Source: Phocoena phocoena (taxonomy: Eukaryota > Chordata > Mammalia > Artiodactyla > Phocoenidae). Taken from it: a stretch of DNA of 64,000 nucleotides. The DNA lies in contig NW_027077446.1 of assembly GCF_963924675.1 (NCBI RefSeq), forward strand, positions 12,501-76,500. Reading direction: 5' to 3'. The position numbers were made by a program, and so were the translations under genes. The first letter of the stretch is position 1. Every line of letters begins with the position of its first letter. Below, piece after piece: positions 25,451-36,899 of the stretch. Under the pieces are notes generated by a model. That model saw nothing but the letters and a program-made list of their open reading frames with translations, was not told where the DNA came from and made no database searches.

Positions 25451-26499
25451 GGGTATGGGTTAGTTTTAGCATACGGGTTAGGATTAGGAGACGGGTTAGG
25501 GTAAGGCTTCGGGTAAGTGTTAGGGTTAGGTTTAGGGTTAGGGTTAGGGTTAGGGGACAGGGACGGTTTACGGGACATGTTATGGTACGACAACGGTTTA
25601 AGGTGAGCGTACGTGTTAGTGTACGGGTTAGTGTTAGCGTACGGGTTAGGATTAGGGAATGTGTTAGGGTAAGGCTTCGGATAAGGGTTAGGGTTAGGGT
25701 TAGGTTTAGGGTTAGTGTTAGGGGACGGGGACGGTTTAGGGGACATGTTAGGGTACGACAACGGTTTAGGGTGAGCGTATGTGTTATGGTACGGGTTAGT
25801 GTTAGCGTACGGGTTAGGATTAAGGGATGGTTTAGGGTAAGGCTTCGGGTAAGGTTTAGGGTTAAGGTTAAGGTTAGGGTTAGGGTTAGGGGACGGGGAC
25901 GGTTTAGGGGACAGGTTAGGGTAGGACAACGGTTTAGGGTGTGCGTACGTGTTAGGGTACGGGATAGTGTTAGCGTACAGTTTAGGATTAGGGGTCGGGA
26001 TAGCGTAAGGCTTCGGGTAAGGGTTAGGGTTAGGTTTAGGGTTAGGCTTAGGGTTAGGGGACAGGGACGGTTTAGCGGACAGGTTAGGGTACGACAAGGG
26101 TTTAGTGTGAGCGTAAGTGTTAGGGTACGGGTTAATGTTAGCATACGGTTTAGGATTAGGGGACGGGTTAGGATAAGGCTTCGGGTAAGGGTTAGGGTTA
26201 GGATTAGGGTTAGGTTTAGGGGACGGGGACGGTTTAGGGGATAGGTTAGGGTACGCCAATGGTTTTGGGTGAGCGTACGTGTTAGGGTATGGGTTACTTT
26301 TAGCCTACAGGTTAAGATTAGGGGACGGGTTAGGGTAAGGCTTCGGGTAAGGGCTAGGGTTAGGGTTAGGGTTAGGGTTAGGGTTAGGTTATGGGGACGG
26401 TTTAGGGGTCATGTTAGGTTACGACAACGGTATAGGATGAGCGAACGTGTTAGGGTATGGGTTAGTGTAAACGTACGGGTTAGGATTAGGGAACGGGTT

Positions 26500-29400
26500 A
26501 GGGTAAGGCTTCAGGTAATGTTTAGGGTTAGGGTTACGTTTAGGGTTAGTGTTAGGCGACGGGGACATTTTAGGGGACAGGTTAGGTTACGAGAACGGTT
26601 TAGGGTTAGCGTACGTGTTATGGTACGGGTTAGTGTTAGCGTACGGGTTAGGATTATTGGACGGGTTAGGGTAAGGCTTCGGGTAAGGCTAATGGTTAGG
26701 CATAGGGTTAGGTTTAGGTTCAGGGTTAGGGTTAGGGGACGGGGGCGGTTTAGGGGACAGGTTAGGGTACGACAAAGGTTTAGGGTGAGTGTACGTGTTA
26801 GGGTACGGGTTAGTGTTAGCGTACGTGTTAGGATTAGGGTACGGCTTAGGGTAAGGCTTCGGGTAAGGGTTAGGGTTAGAGTTAGGGTTAGGGTTAGTGT
26901 TAGGGGATGGGGACGGTTTAGGGTACAGGTTAGTGTACGACAATGGTTTAGAGTGAGTGTACGTGTTAGGGTATGGGTTAGTGTTCGCGTATGGTTTAGG
27001 ATTAGGGGACGGGTTAGGCTAAGGCTTCGGGTAAGGGTTAGGGTTAGGGTTACGTTTAGGTTTAGGGTTAGGGGATGGGGACGGATTAGGGGACAGTTTC
27101 GTGTACGACAATGGTTTAGGCTGAGCGTACGTGTTAGGGTATGTGTTAGTGTTAGCGTACGGGTTAAGATTACGGGACGGGTTAGTGTAAGGCTTCGGGT
27201 AAGGTTTATGTTTAGTTTTAAGGTTAGCATTAGGGTTAGGGGACGGTGACGGTTTAGCGGACAGGTTAGGGTATGACAACGCTTTAGGGTGAACGTACGT
27301 CTTAGGGTACGGTTTTGTGTTGTCGTACGGGTTATGATTAGGGGACGGGTTAGTGTAAGGCTTCGGGTAAGGGTTGGGTTTAGGGTTAGGGTTGGGTTAG
27401 GGTTAGTGTTAGGGGACAGGGACAGTTTAGAGGACAGGTTAGGGTGCAACAGCGGTTTAGGGTAAGCGCACATGCTAGGGTACGATTTAGTGTTAGTGTA
27501 TGGGTTAGGATTAGGGGACGGCTTAGTGTAAGGCTTTGGGTAAGGTTTAGGGTTAGGGTTAGGGTTAGGGTTATGGGACGGGGACGGTTTTGGGGATATG
27601 TTAGGGTACGACAATGGTTTAGGTTGGGTGTACGTGTTAGGGTATGGATTAGTGTTAGCATACAGGTTAGGATTAGGGGACGGGTCAGTGTAAGACTACG
27701 GGTAAGGGTTAGGGTTAGGGTTAAGGTTAGGGGACGGGGACGGTTTAGGGGACAGGTTAGGGTACGACAACTGTTTAGTGTGAGCGTACGTGTTAGGGTA
27801 CTGGTTAATGTTAGCGTACGGGTTAGGTTTAGGGGACGTGTTAGGGTAAAACTTCGGGTAAGGGTTAGTGTTAGGGTTAGAGGAAGGGGATGGTTTAGGG
27901 GACAGGTTAGGGTAAGACAAAGGTTTAGGTTGAGGGAACGTGTTAGGGTATGGATTAGTGTTAGCGTACGGGTTAGGATTAGGGGACGGGTTAGTGTAAG
28001 CCTTTGGGTAAGGGTTAGGTTTAGGGTTAGTGTTAGGGTTAGGGGACGGGGACAGTTTAAGGGCCAGGTTAGGGTACGGAAACGGTTTAGGGTGATCGTA
28101 CATGTTAGGGTACGGGTCAGTGTTAGCGTACGGGTTAGGATTAGGTGACGGGTTAGTTTAAGGCATCGGGTGAGTGTTAGGGTTAGGGTTAAGTTTAGTG
28201 TTAGGTTAAGGGGTCGGGGACGGTTTAGGGGACAGGTTAGGGTACGACTATGGTTTAGTGTGAGCGTACGTGTTAGGGTACGGGTTAGTGTTAGCATACG
28301 GGTTAGGATTAGGGAATGGGTTAGGGTAAGGCGTCGTGTAAGGGTTAGGGTTAGTGTTAGGGTTAGGGTTAGGGTTAAGGGACGGGGACGGTTTAGGGGA
28401 CAGTTTAGGGTACGACAACAGTTTAGGGTGAGGGTACGTGTTAGGGTACTGGTTAGTGTTAGCGTACGGGTTAGGATTAGGGGACTGGTTAGGGTAAGGC
28501 TTCGGGTAAGGGTTAGGGTTAGGGTGAGGGTTAGGTTTAGGGTTAGAGTTTGGGGACGGTTTAGGGGACAGTTTAGGGTACGACAATGTTTTAGGATGAT
28601 TGAACGTGTTAGGGTACGGGTTAGTGTTAGCGTACGGTTTAGGATTAGGGGAGGGGTTAGGGTAAGGCTTTGTGTAAGGGTTAGGGTTAGGTTTAGGGTT
28701 AGGGTTAGGGTTAGGGTTAGGGGACGGTGACGGTTTAGGGGACAGGTTAGTGTACGACAACGTTTTAGGGTGAGCGTACGTGTTAGGGTACGGGTAAGTG
28801 TTCGCGTACGGTTTAGGATTAGGGGACGGGTTAGGGTAAGGCTTCGGCTAAGGGTTAGGTTTAGGGTTAGGTTTAGGGTTAGGGTTAGGGGACGGGCACT
28901 GATTAGGGGACAGGTTCGGGTACGACAACGGTTTAGGTTGAGCGTACGTGTTAGGGTATGGGTTAGTGTTAGCGTACGGGTTAGGATTAGGGGACGGGTT
29001 AGTGTAAGGCTTCGGGTAAGGTTTATGGTTAGGTTTAAAGTTAACGTTACGGTTAGGGGACGGGGACGGTTTAGGGGACAGGTTAGGGTACGACAACGCT
29101 TTAGGGTTAGCGTACGTCTTAGGGTACGGATTAGTGTTAGTGTACGGGTCAGGATTAGGGGACGGGTTAGGGTAAGTCTTCGGGTAAGGGTTAGGTTTAG
29201 GGTTAGAGTTTGGTTAGGGTTAGGGTTAGGGGACAGGGACGGTTTAGAGGACACGTTAGGGTGCAACAGCGGTTTAGGGTGAGCGTACATGCTAGGGTAT
29301 GATTTAGTGTTAACGTACGGGTTAGGATTAGGGGACGGCTTAGGGTACGGCTTCGGGTAAGGGATAGGGTTAGGGTTAGGGTTAGCGTTAGGGGACGGGG

Positions 29401-30300
29401 ACTGTTTTGGGGACAGGTTAGGGTACGACAATGGTTTAGGTTGGACGTATGTGTTAGGGTACAGATTAGTGTTAGCATACGGGTTAGGATTAGGGGACGG
29501 GTTAGGGTAAGACTACGGGTAAGGGTTAGGGTTAGGGCTAGGGTTAGGGGATGGGGACGGTTTAGGGGACAGGTTAGGGTACGTCAACTGTTTAGGGTGA
29601 GCGTACGTGTTAGGGTACTGGTTAGTGTTAGCGTACGGGTTAGGTTTAGGGGACGGGTTAGGGTAAGACTTCGGTAAGTGTTAGTGTTAGGGTTAGGGGA
29701 CGGGGACGGTTTACGGGACAGGTTAGGGTACGACAACGGTTTAGGGTGAGCGAACGTGTTAGGGTATGGGTTAGTGTTAGCGTACGGGTTAGGATTAGGG
29801 GACGTGTTATGGTAAGTCATCGGGTAAGGGTTAGGTTTACGGTTAAGTTTAGTGTTAGGGTTAGGGTTCGGGGACGGTTTAGGGGACAGGTTAGGGTACG
29901 ACTATGGTTTAGGGTTAGTGTACGTGTTAGGGTATGGGTTAGTGTTAGCATACGGGTTAGGATTAGGGAACGGGTTAGGGTAAGGCTTCAGGTAAGGGTT
30001 AGGGTTAGGGTTAGGGTTAGGGTTAGGGTTAAGGGACGGGGACGGTTTAGGGGACAGTTTAGGGTACGACAACGGTTTAGGGTGAGGGTACGTGTTAGGG
30101 TACGGGTTAGTTTTAGCGTACGGGTTAGGATTATGTGACGGGTTAGGGTAAGGCTTCGGGTAAGGGTTAGGGTTAGGATTAGGGTTAGGGTTAGTGTTAG
30201 GGTTAGGTGTTGGGGACGGTTTAGGGGACAGTTTAGGGTACGACAATGTTTTAGGATGATTGTACGTGTTAGGGTATGGGTTAGTGTTAGCGTACGTTTT
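26500..30300 (+). repeat. Local higher-order period of ~1817 bp
   Basis: A rare GGGTGCAACAGCGG variant occurs at 27443 and 29260 (1817 bp apart), followed by GTACATGCTAGGG-type variants in both. A GAACGTG variant recurs at 27936 and 29752. A GGATGATTG variant recurs at 28594 and 30254, 1660 bp apart, one monomer short of 1817. Similar variants extend left to about 26.5 kb. These copies are older than the 2908-bp duplication because they differ at many sites. Confidence 0.65.
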
Positions 30301-33300
30301 AGGATTAGGCGAGGGGTTAGGGTAAGGCTTCGGGTAAGGGTTAGTGTTAGGGTTAGGGTTAGGGTTAGGGTTAGGGGACCGTGACGGTTTAGGGGACAGG
30401 TTAGTGTACAACAACAGTTTAGGGTGAGCGTAGGTGTTAGGGTACAGTTTAGTGTTAGCGTACGAGTTAGGATTAGGGTACGGGTTAGGGTAAGGCTTCG
30501 GGTGAGGGTTTGGGTTAGGTTTAGGGTTAGGGTTATGGGACGGGAACGGTTTAGGGGACAGGTTAAGGTACGACAATTGTTTAGGGTGCGTGTACGTGTT
30601 AGGGTATGGGTTAGTGTTAGCGTACGGGTTAAGATTAAGGGACGGGTTAGGGTAAGGCTACGGGTAAGATTTAGGGTTAGGGTTAGGGTTAAGGGGCGAG
30701 TACAGTTTAGGGTATAGGTTAGGGTACGACAACAATTTAGGGAGAGCGTACCTGTTAGGGTATGGGTTAGGGTTAGCGTACGGGTTAGGATTAGGCTACG
30801 GGTTAGTCTAAGGCTTCGGGTAAGGTTTAGGGTTACAGTTATGGTTAGGGGACGGGGACAGTTTATGGGACAGGTTAGGGTACGACAACGGTTTAGGGTG
30901 AGCGTACGTGTTAGGGTACAGGTTATTGTTAGCGTACGCGTTAGGATTAGGTGTCGGGTGAGTGTAAGACTTCGGGTAAGTATTAGGGTTAGGGTTAGGG
31001 TTAGGGGACGGGGATGGTTTAAGGGACAGGTCAGGGTACGACAACGGTTTAGGGTGAGCGTACGTGTTAGGGTACGGGTTAGTGTTAGCTTCCGGGTTAG
31101 GATTAGGGGACGGTTTAGCATAAGGCTTCGGGTAAGGGTGAGTGTTACGGTTAGGTTTAGGGTTAACGTTAGGGGACGGGGACGGTTTAGGGGACAGGTT
31201 AGGGTACGACAACGGTTTAGGGTGAGCGTACGTGTTAGGGTATGGGTTAGTGTTAGCGTACAGTTTAGGATTAGGGGACGGTTTAGGGTAAGGCTTCGGG
31301 TAAGGTTTAGGGTTAGGGTTAGGGTTAGGGTTAGTGTTAGGGTACGGGGACGGTTTAGGGGACAGTTTAGTGTACGCCAATGGTTTAGGGTGAGCGTACG
31401 TGTTAGAGTATGGGTTAGTGTTAGCATACGGTTTAGGATTAGGGAACGGGTTAGGGTAAGGCTTCGGATAAGTGTTAGGGTTAGGGTTAGGGTTAGGGTT
31501 AGTGTTAGGGGACGGGGACGGTTTAGGGGACAGGTTAGGTTACGACAACGATTTATGCTGAGAGTACGTGTTAGGGTATGGGTTAGTGTTAGCGTACGGG
31601 TTAGGATTAGGGGACGGGTTAGGGTAAGTCTTCGGGTAAGGGTTAGGGTTAGGGTTAGGGTTAGGGGACGGGGACGGTTTAGGGGACAGGTTAGGGTACA
31701 ACAACGTTTTAGGGTGAGCGTACGTGTTAGGGTACGGGTTAGTGTTAGCGTACGTGTTAGGTTTAGGGGACGGGTTAGGGTAAGGCTTCGGGTAAGGGTT
31801 AGGGTTAGGGTTAGGGTTAGGGTTAGGGGACGGGGACGGGGACGGTTTAGGTGACAGGTTAGGGTACGAAAACGGTTTAGGGTGAGCATACGTGTTAGGG
31901 TACGGATTAGTGTTAGCGTACGGGTTAGGATTAGGGGACGGCTTAGGGTAAGGCTCCGGGTAAGGGTTAGGGGTAGGGTTACGTTTAGGGTTAGGGGACG
32001 GGGATGTTTTAGGGTACAGGTTAGCGTATGACAACTGTTTAGTGTGAGTGTACAAGTTAGGGTATGGATTAGTGTTAGCGTACGGGTTAGTATTAGGGGA
32101 CGGGTTAGGGTAAGGCTTCAGGTAAGGGGTAGGGATAGGGTTAGGGTTAGGGTTAGTGGACGGGGACGGTTTAGGGGACAGGTTAGGGTACGACCACGGT
32201 TTAGGGTGAGCGTACGTGTTAGGGTATGGGTTAGTGTTAGCGTACGGGTTAGGATTAGGGGACGGGTTAGGGTAAGGCTTCGGGTAAGATTTAGGGTTAG
32301 GGTTAGGGAACGGGGACGGTTTAGGGGACATGTTAGGGTACGACAACGGTTTAGGGTGAGCGTACATGTTTGGGTACGGTTTACTGTTAACGTACGGGTT
32401 AGGATTAGGGGACGGGTTAGGTTAAGCCTTCGGGTAAGGGTTAGGATAAGGGTTAGGTTTAGGTGACGGCGACGGTTTAGGGGACAGGTTAGGGTACGAC
32501 AACGGTTTAGGGTGAGCGTACGTGTTAGCATATGGGTTAGTGTTAGCGTACGGGTTAGGATTATGGGATGGGTTAGGTTAAGGCTTCAGGTAAGTGTTTG
32601 GGTTAGGTTTAGTGTTAGGGTTAGGGCTAGGGTTAGGGTTATGGGACAGGGACCGTTTAGGGGACAGTTTTGGGTACGACAATGGTTTAGGGTGAGCGTA
32701 CGTGTTTGGGTACATGTTAGTGTTAGCGTACGGGTTAGGATTAGGGGACGGATTAGTTTAAGGCTTCGAGTAAGGGTTAGGGTTATGGTTAAGGTTAGGG
32801 TTAGGGGACGGGACGGTTTAGGGGACAGGTTAGGGTACGACAACGGTTTAGTGTGAGCGTACATGTTAGTGTACGGGTTAGTGATAGCCTACGGGTTAGG
32901 ATAAAGGGACAGGTAAGTGTAAGGCTTTGGGTAGGGGTTAGTGTTAGGGTTAGGGTTAGGGTTAGTGTTAGGGGACGGGGACGGTTTAGCAGACAGGTTA
33001 GTTTAGGAGAACGGTTTAGGTTGAGCGTACGTGTTAGGGTACGGGATAGTGTTAGCATACGTGTTAGGATTGGGGACGTGTTAGTGGAAGGCTTCGAGTA
33101 AGGGTTAGGGTTAGGGTTAGGTTTAGGGGACGGGGATGGTTTAGGATACAGATTAGGATACGACAACAGTGTAGGTTGAGCGTACGTGTTAGGGTACGGG
33201 TTAGTGTTAGCGTACGGTTTAGGATTAGGTGACGGTTTAGCATAAGACTTCGGGTAAGGGTTAGGTTTAGGGTTATGTTTAGGGTTAGGGTTAGGGGACG

Positions 33301-34224
33301 AGGACGATTTAGGTGACAGTTTAGGGTACAGCAACGGTTTAGGGTGAGTGTAGGTTTTATGGTACGGGTTATGGTTATGGTTAGGGTTAGGGGATGAGGA
33401 CGATTTAGGGGACAGGTTACCGTACGACAACGGTTTAGTGTGAGCGTACGTGTTAGGGTACGGGTTAGTGTTAGCGTATGGTTTAGGATTAGGGAACGGG
33501 TTAGGTTAAGGCTTCGGGTAAAGGTTAGTGTATGTCTTTTCTATTATATATTTGGCATATGTGCCGGAGTCTGTGCTAATTTCAATCTCTGGTTTTATGC
33601 GGCACCCTAACTCACCTTTCCCCATAAGCAAGCGAAAGTTGTTTTTCTAAATTTGAAACCCTGTTCTCTATTGTAATTCAGTTCATGTGTAATCAAGTTT
33701 ACATCTCGTGTATTAGTCATATCTTATGATGTTTCTTTTTCTCTGTGACGTATTTCACGTAGTATCACCGTACATGAAGCCACTCAGTATGCCGCTTCGG
33801 GCCTGATGTCAGAGATTTCATTGCTGAGTGATATTCCATTGTACGTACGTACCACAAGTTCTTTATCCATTTTTCGCTTTCTGGTATATTGAACTTGTAC
33901 CGTAGACGAGGTTCTTGTAAACAGAGCCGTCCCAAACTTTGGGGCGGCTGTGTGTTTTTGATTTTAATTTCCCTAAGCTATAGGACAATAAGTGTAAGTG
34001 CCATAGGCTGTGTTTCTTCGTTTCTTACGTGTTTCAGGAAACACCATACACTTCTCCAGAGTGGCTGTTGGCAATTTACATCCCGCCCATCAGCAAAACA
34101 ATGCTCCCTCTTCTCCATGGCCTGTCCTGCCTTTCTAGATTTTACACTTTTTTCAGATGGCCGTTTTGACCGGGGGGTAGTGAGAGTTCAATGTAGTGCA
34201 GATTTCCTTTACAGGCTTGCTTGG

Positions 34225-34296
34225 TTGGCCAAAAAGGGCGTATGCGTTTTTTCCTGAATATATTCAGGAAAAAACGCATACGCCCTTTTTGGCCAA
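34225..34296. repeat. Satellite palindrome, left array unit 1
   Basis: Perfect 72-bp palindrome without spacer: arms 34225-34260 and 34261-34296, running from TTGGCCAAAAAG to the centre GAATA/TATTC and back. An extruded cruciform would have 36-bp stems. Confidence 0.95.
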
Positions 34297-35967
34297 GTGC
34301 ATCATTGTCGACGTTCTGCCTCTTTTCCTATGCTTTAAGTGCAATTCCAGTCTACCCCCTGAAATCGTTTCCCTGAAATTCTGCCCCGCTTTCAAGTCCT
34401 CTTCGCAGGCTTACTTCAATATATTTTTGGACGTTAGCTGTCACTTATAACTCTGCAGGTTTGTGAATTACAGTGGCCCTGAGCTCTTTCTTCAACTCGC
34501 TTTCTTGTGAGCTGGGCAACAAATCCCATTATTGCTTCAAGGCCTAATGTGTTTATGGCAGGGCACGCTGAGCCTTTGGTTAATTCCTCTTCCTGGTGGG
34601 AAATGAGCGTTACATTTACCAGTGCAGACACCTACAGCTAGTCTCTTATTGGTTCTCCCTATTCCTGTTCATCTTGCGCAGAAATTGCAAGCTGTGCCAA
34701 ACAGGAGGTTAAAGGCACTGACTCTCCAAGTGGGGAGAGAGTTAGTAAAGCGTCTGGACTGGTGAACCCGAATACCAGGGGACGAAAACTGAGATGCATT
34801 TAGAAACGTTTCTGAATCACACGGTGGACCATGCTCTGGGTTTCCCATGCATGTTTTAGCTGAAGGAAGAATCCCTTGTACCTGGAGAGTTGGGACCCAT
34901 GGAATGGGAACCATGCAGTATGACCAAAAGGTCTGCATATGCTCACTGTACCTCATCAATTCTATCATCCCGAAGTATCCATCTTTATGTTTCACCCAGC
35001 TCTGTGTGTAGATGTGGTAAATCCAGGTTGCATCACAAGCCCTGATTGAATTATTTAAGAATTGCTCTCTATTTCACTGTCATTGTGTTTTGTTTTCGAA
35101 ATTTATTTTGATACTGGGATTTATCGGATTTTCACTGCTGCGTTTATCCGTCTGTACACACATTTGATTCACTTACTGAGACATATAAATCCATGGGTTT
35201 TAAGTTTCTTCCTATTCAGATATATTCCTAGGCGTTGAATATGTGGTGTTGAGTCCATTTCTTTAAGCAAGGGGTAGGTCTTGTGTATTAGAAATTTGGC
35301 TTATGGAACGTTATCTGTGCTAATTTAAATCTCTGGTTTCATCCGGCACCCCAACTCACCTTTCCCCATAAGCAAGCGCAAGTTGTATTTCTAAATTTGA
35401 GACCCTGTTCTCTATTGTAATTCAGTTCATGTGTAGTCAAGTTTACATCCCGTGTATTAGTCATACCTAATGATGTTTCTCTTTCTGTGTGACTTATTTC
35501 ACGTAGAATCACCGTACCCGAATCCTGCCACTATGCCGCTACGGGCCTGATGACATAGATTTCATTGCTCAGTGATATTCCATTTTACGTACATACCACA
35601 ACATCTTTATCCATTTTTCGCTTTCTGGGATATTTAACTTGTACCGTAGACGAGGTTCTTGTAAACAGAGCCGTCGCAAACATTGGGGTGGCTGTGTGTT
35701 TTTGATTTTAATTTCCCTAAGCTATAGGACCATAAGTGTAAGTGCCATAGGCTGTGTTGCTTCGTTTCTTACGTGTTTCAGGAAACACCATACACGTCTC
35801 CAGAGCAGCTGTTGGCAATTTATATCCCGTCCATCAGCATAACAAGGCTCCCTGTTCTCCATGGCCTGTCCTGCCTTCTGGATTTTACACTTTTTTCAGA
35901 TGGCCCTTTTGACCGGGGGGCAGTGAGACTTCATTGTAGTGCAGATTTCCTTCATAGGCTTGCTTGG

Positions 35968-36039
35968 TTGGCCAAAAAGTGCGTATACGTTTTTTCCTGA
36001 ATATATTCAGGAAAAAACGCATACGCACTTTTTGGCCGA
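35968..36039. repeat. Satellite palindrome, left array unit 2, with paired arm change
   Basis: The usual AAGGGCG of the left arm is AAGTGCG, and the right arm carries the matching change CGCACTT, so pairing is kept. Two further unpaired differences are present (GTATACG in the left arm; GGCCGA at the far right end). Confidence 0.9.
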
Positions 36040-36899
36040 GTGCATCATTGTCGACGATCTGCCTCTTTTCCTATGCTTTAAGTGCAATACCAGTCTATCC
36101 CCTGAAATAGCTTTCCTGAAATTCTACCCCGCTTTCAAGTCCTCTTTGCAGGCTTACTTCAATATATTTCTGGAAGATAGCTGTCATTTACAACTCTGTA
36201 AGTTTGTGATTTACAGTGCCCCTGAGCTCCTTTCTTCAGCTAGCTTTCTTGTGAGCTGGCCGCAAAACCACCGGATTGCTTCAGGCCCTAATCTGGTTCT
36301 GGCAGGCATGCTGAGCCTTTGGCTAATTCTTCTTCCTTGTAGGAAATGAGCATTCCATTTGCCTGTGCAGACACCTACAGCTAGTCTCTCTTTGGTTCTC
36401 CCTATTCCTGTTCATCTTGTGCAGAAATCGCAAACTGTGCCAAAGAGGAGGTTAAAGGCACTGACTCTCCAAGTGGGGAGAGTGTTAGTAAAGCGTCTGG
36501 AATGGTGAACCTGAATACCAGGGGACAAAAACTGAGATGCATTTAAAGACTTTTCTCAATCACATGGTGGACCATACTCTGTGTTTCCCATGTATGTTTT
36601 AACTGACGGAAGATTCGCTTAAACCTGGAGAGTTGGGACCCATGGAATGGGTATCATGCAGTATGACTTCAAACGGTCTGCATTTGCTCACCAATCCTCA
36701 CCAGTGCTATCAGCCCGAAGTGTCCAGCCCTATGTCTCACCAGCTCTGGGTGTCGATGTGGGAAATCCATGTTGCATCACAAGCCCTGAGTGAATTATTT
36801 AAGAATTCTTGTCTATTTCACTGTCATTTTGTTTTGTGTTTAAAATTTATTTTGGTAATGGGATTTATCGGATTTTCACTGCTGCGTTTTTGCCGCTGT

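Larger units (their letters stand above)
1..33529 (+). repeat. Telomere-like hexamer-phased satellite array (heavy-satellite type)
   Basis: About 205 tandem monomers. Successive copies of the anchor TACGACAACGG lie 156, 162 or 168 bp apart (for example at 17, 178, 334, 496, 658, 814 and 982), almost always multiples of six. The monomer parses into 26-28 hexamers: fixed slots such as GGGGAC, GGTTTA, GGGTAC, GACAAC, GGGTGA, GCGTAC, GTGTTA, GGATTA and GGCTTC, followed by three to six perfect GGGTTA. Length classes reflect gain or loss of whole hexamers. The G-rich strand is the + strand throughout. The array enters from the left edge of the window and ends sharply at 33529. I recall a GC-rich satellite with terminal chromosome localisation in baleen whales; assigning this array to it is inference. 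No gene is supported inside it. Confidence 0.93.

Noticed and set aside
65..33101. Dozens of long open frames giving Val-Arg, Pro-Asn or Leu-Thr repeat proteins
   Set aside because: They follow directly from stop-free phases of a six-base repeat, overlap on both strands, and have no start context or homology. Not genes.
1..33529. A true telomere end
   Set aside because: Perfect TTAGGG runs are only about six copies long and are set in fixed degenerate slots. A real telomere would be kilobases of pure repeat at a contig end.
1..33529. CRISPR-like array of repeats and spacers
   Set aside because: No unique spacers: the whole monomer is repeated, and the sequence is clearly animal satellite.
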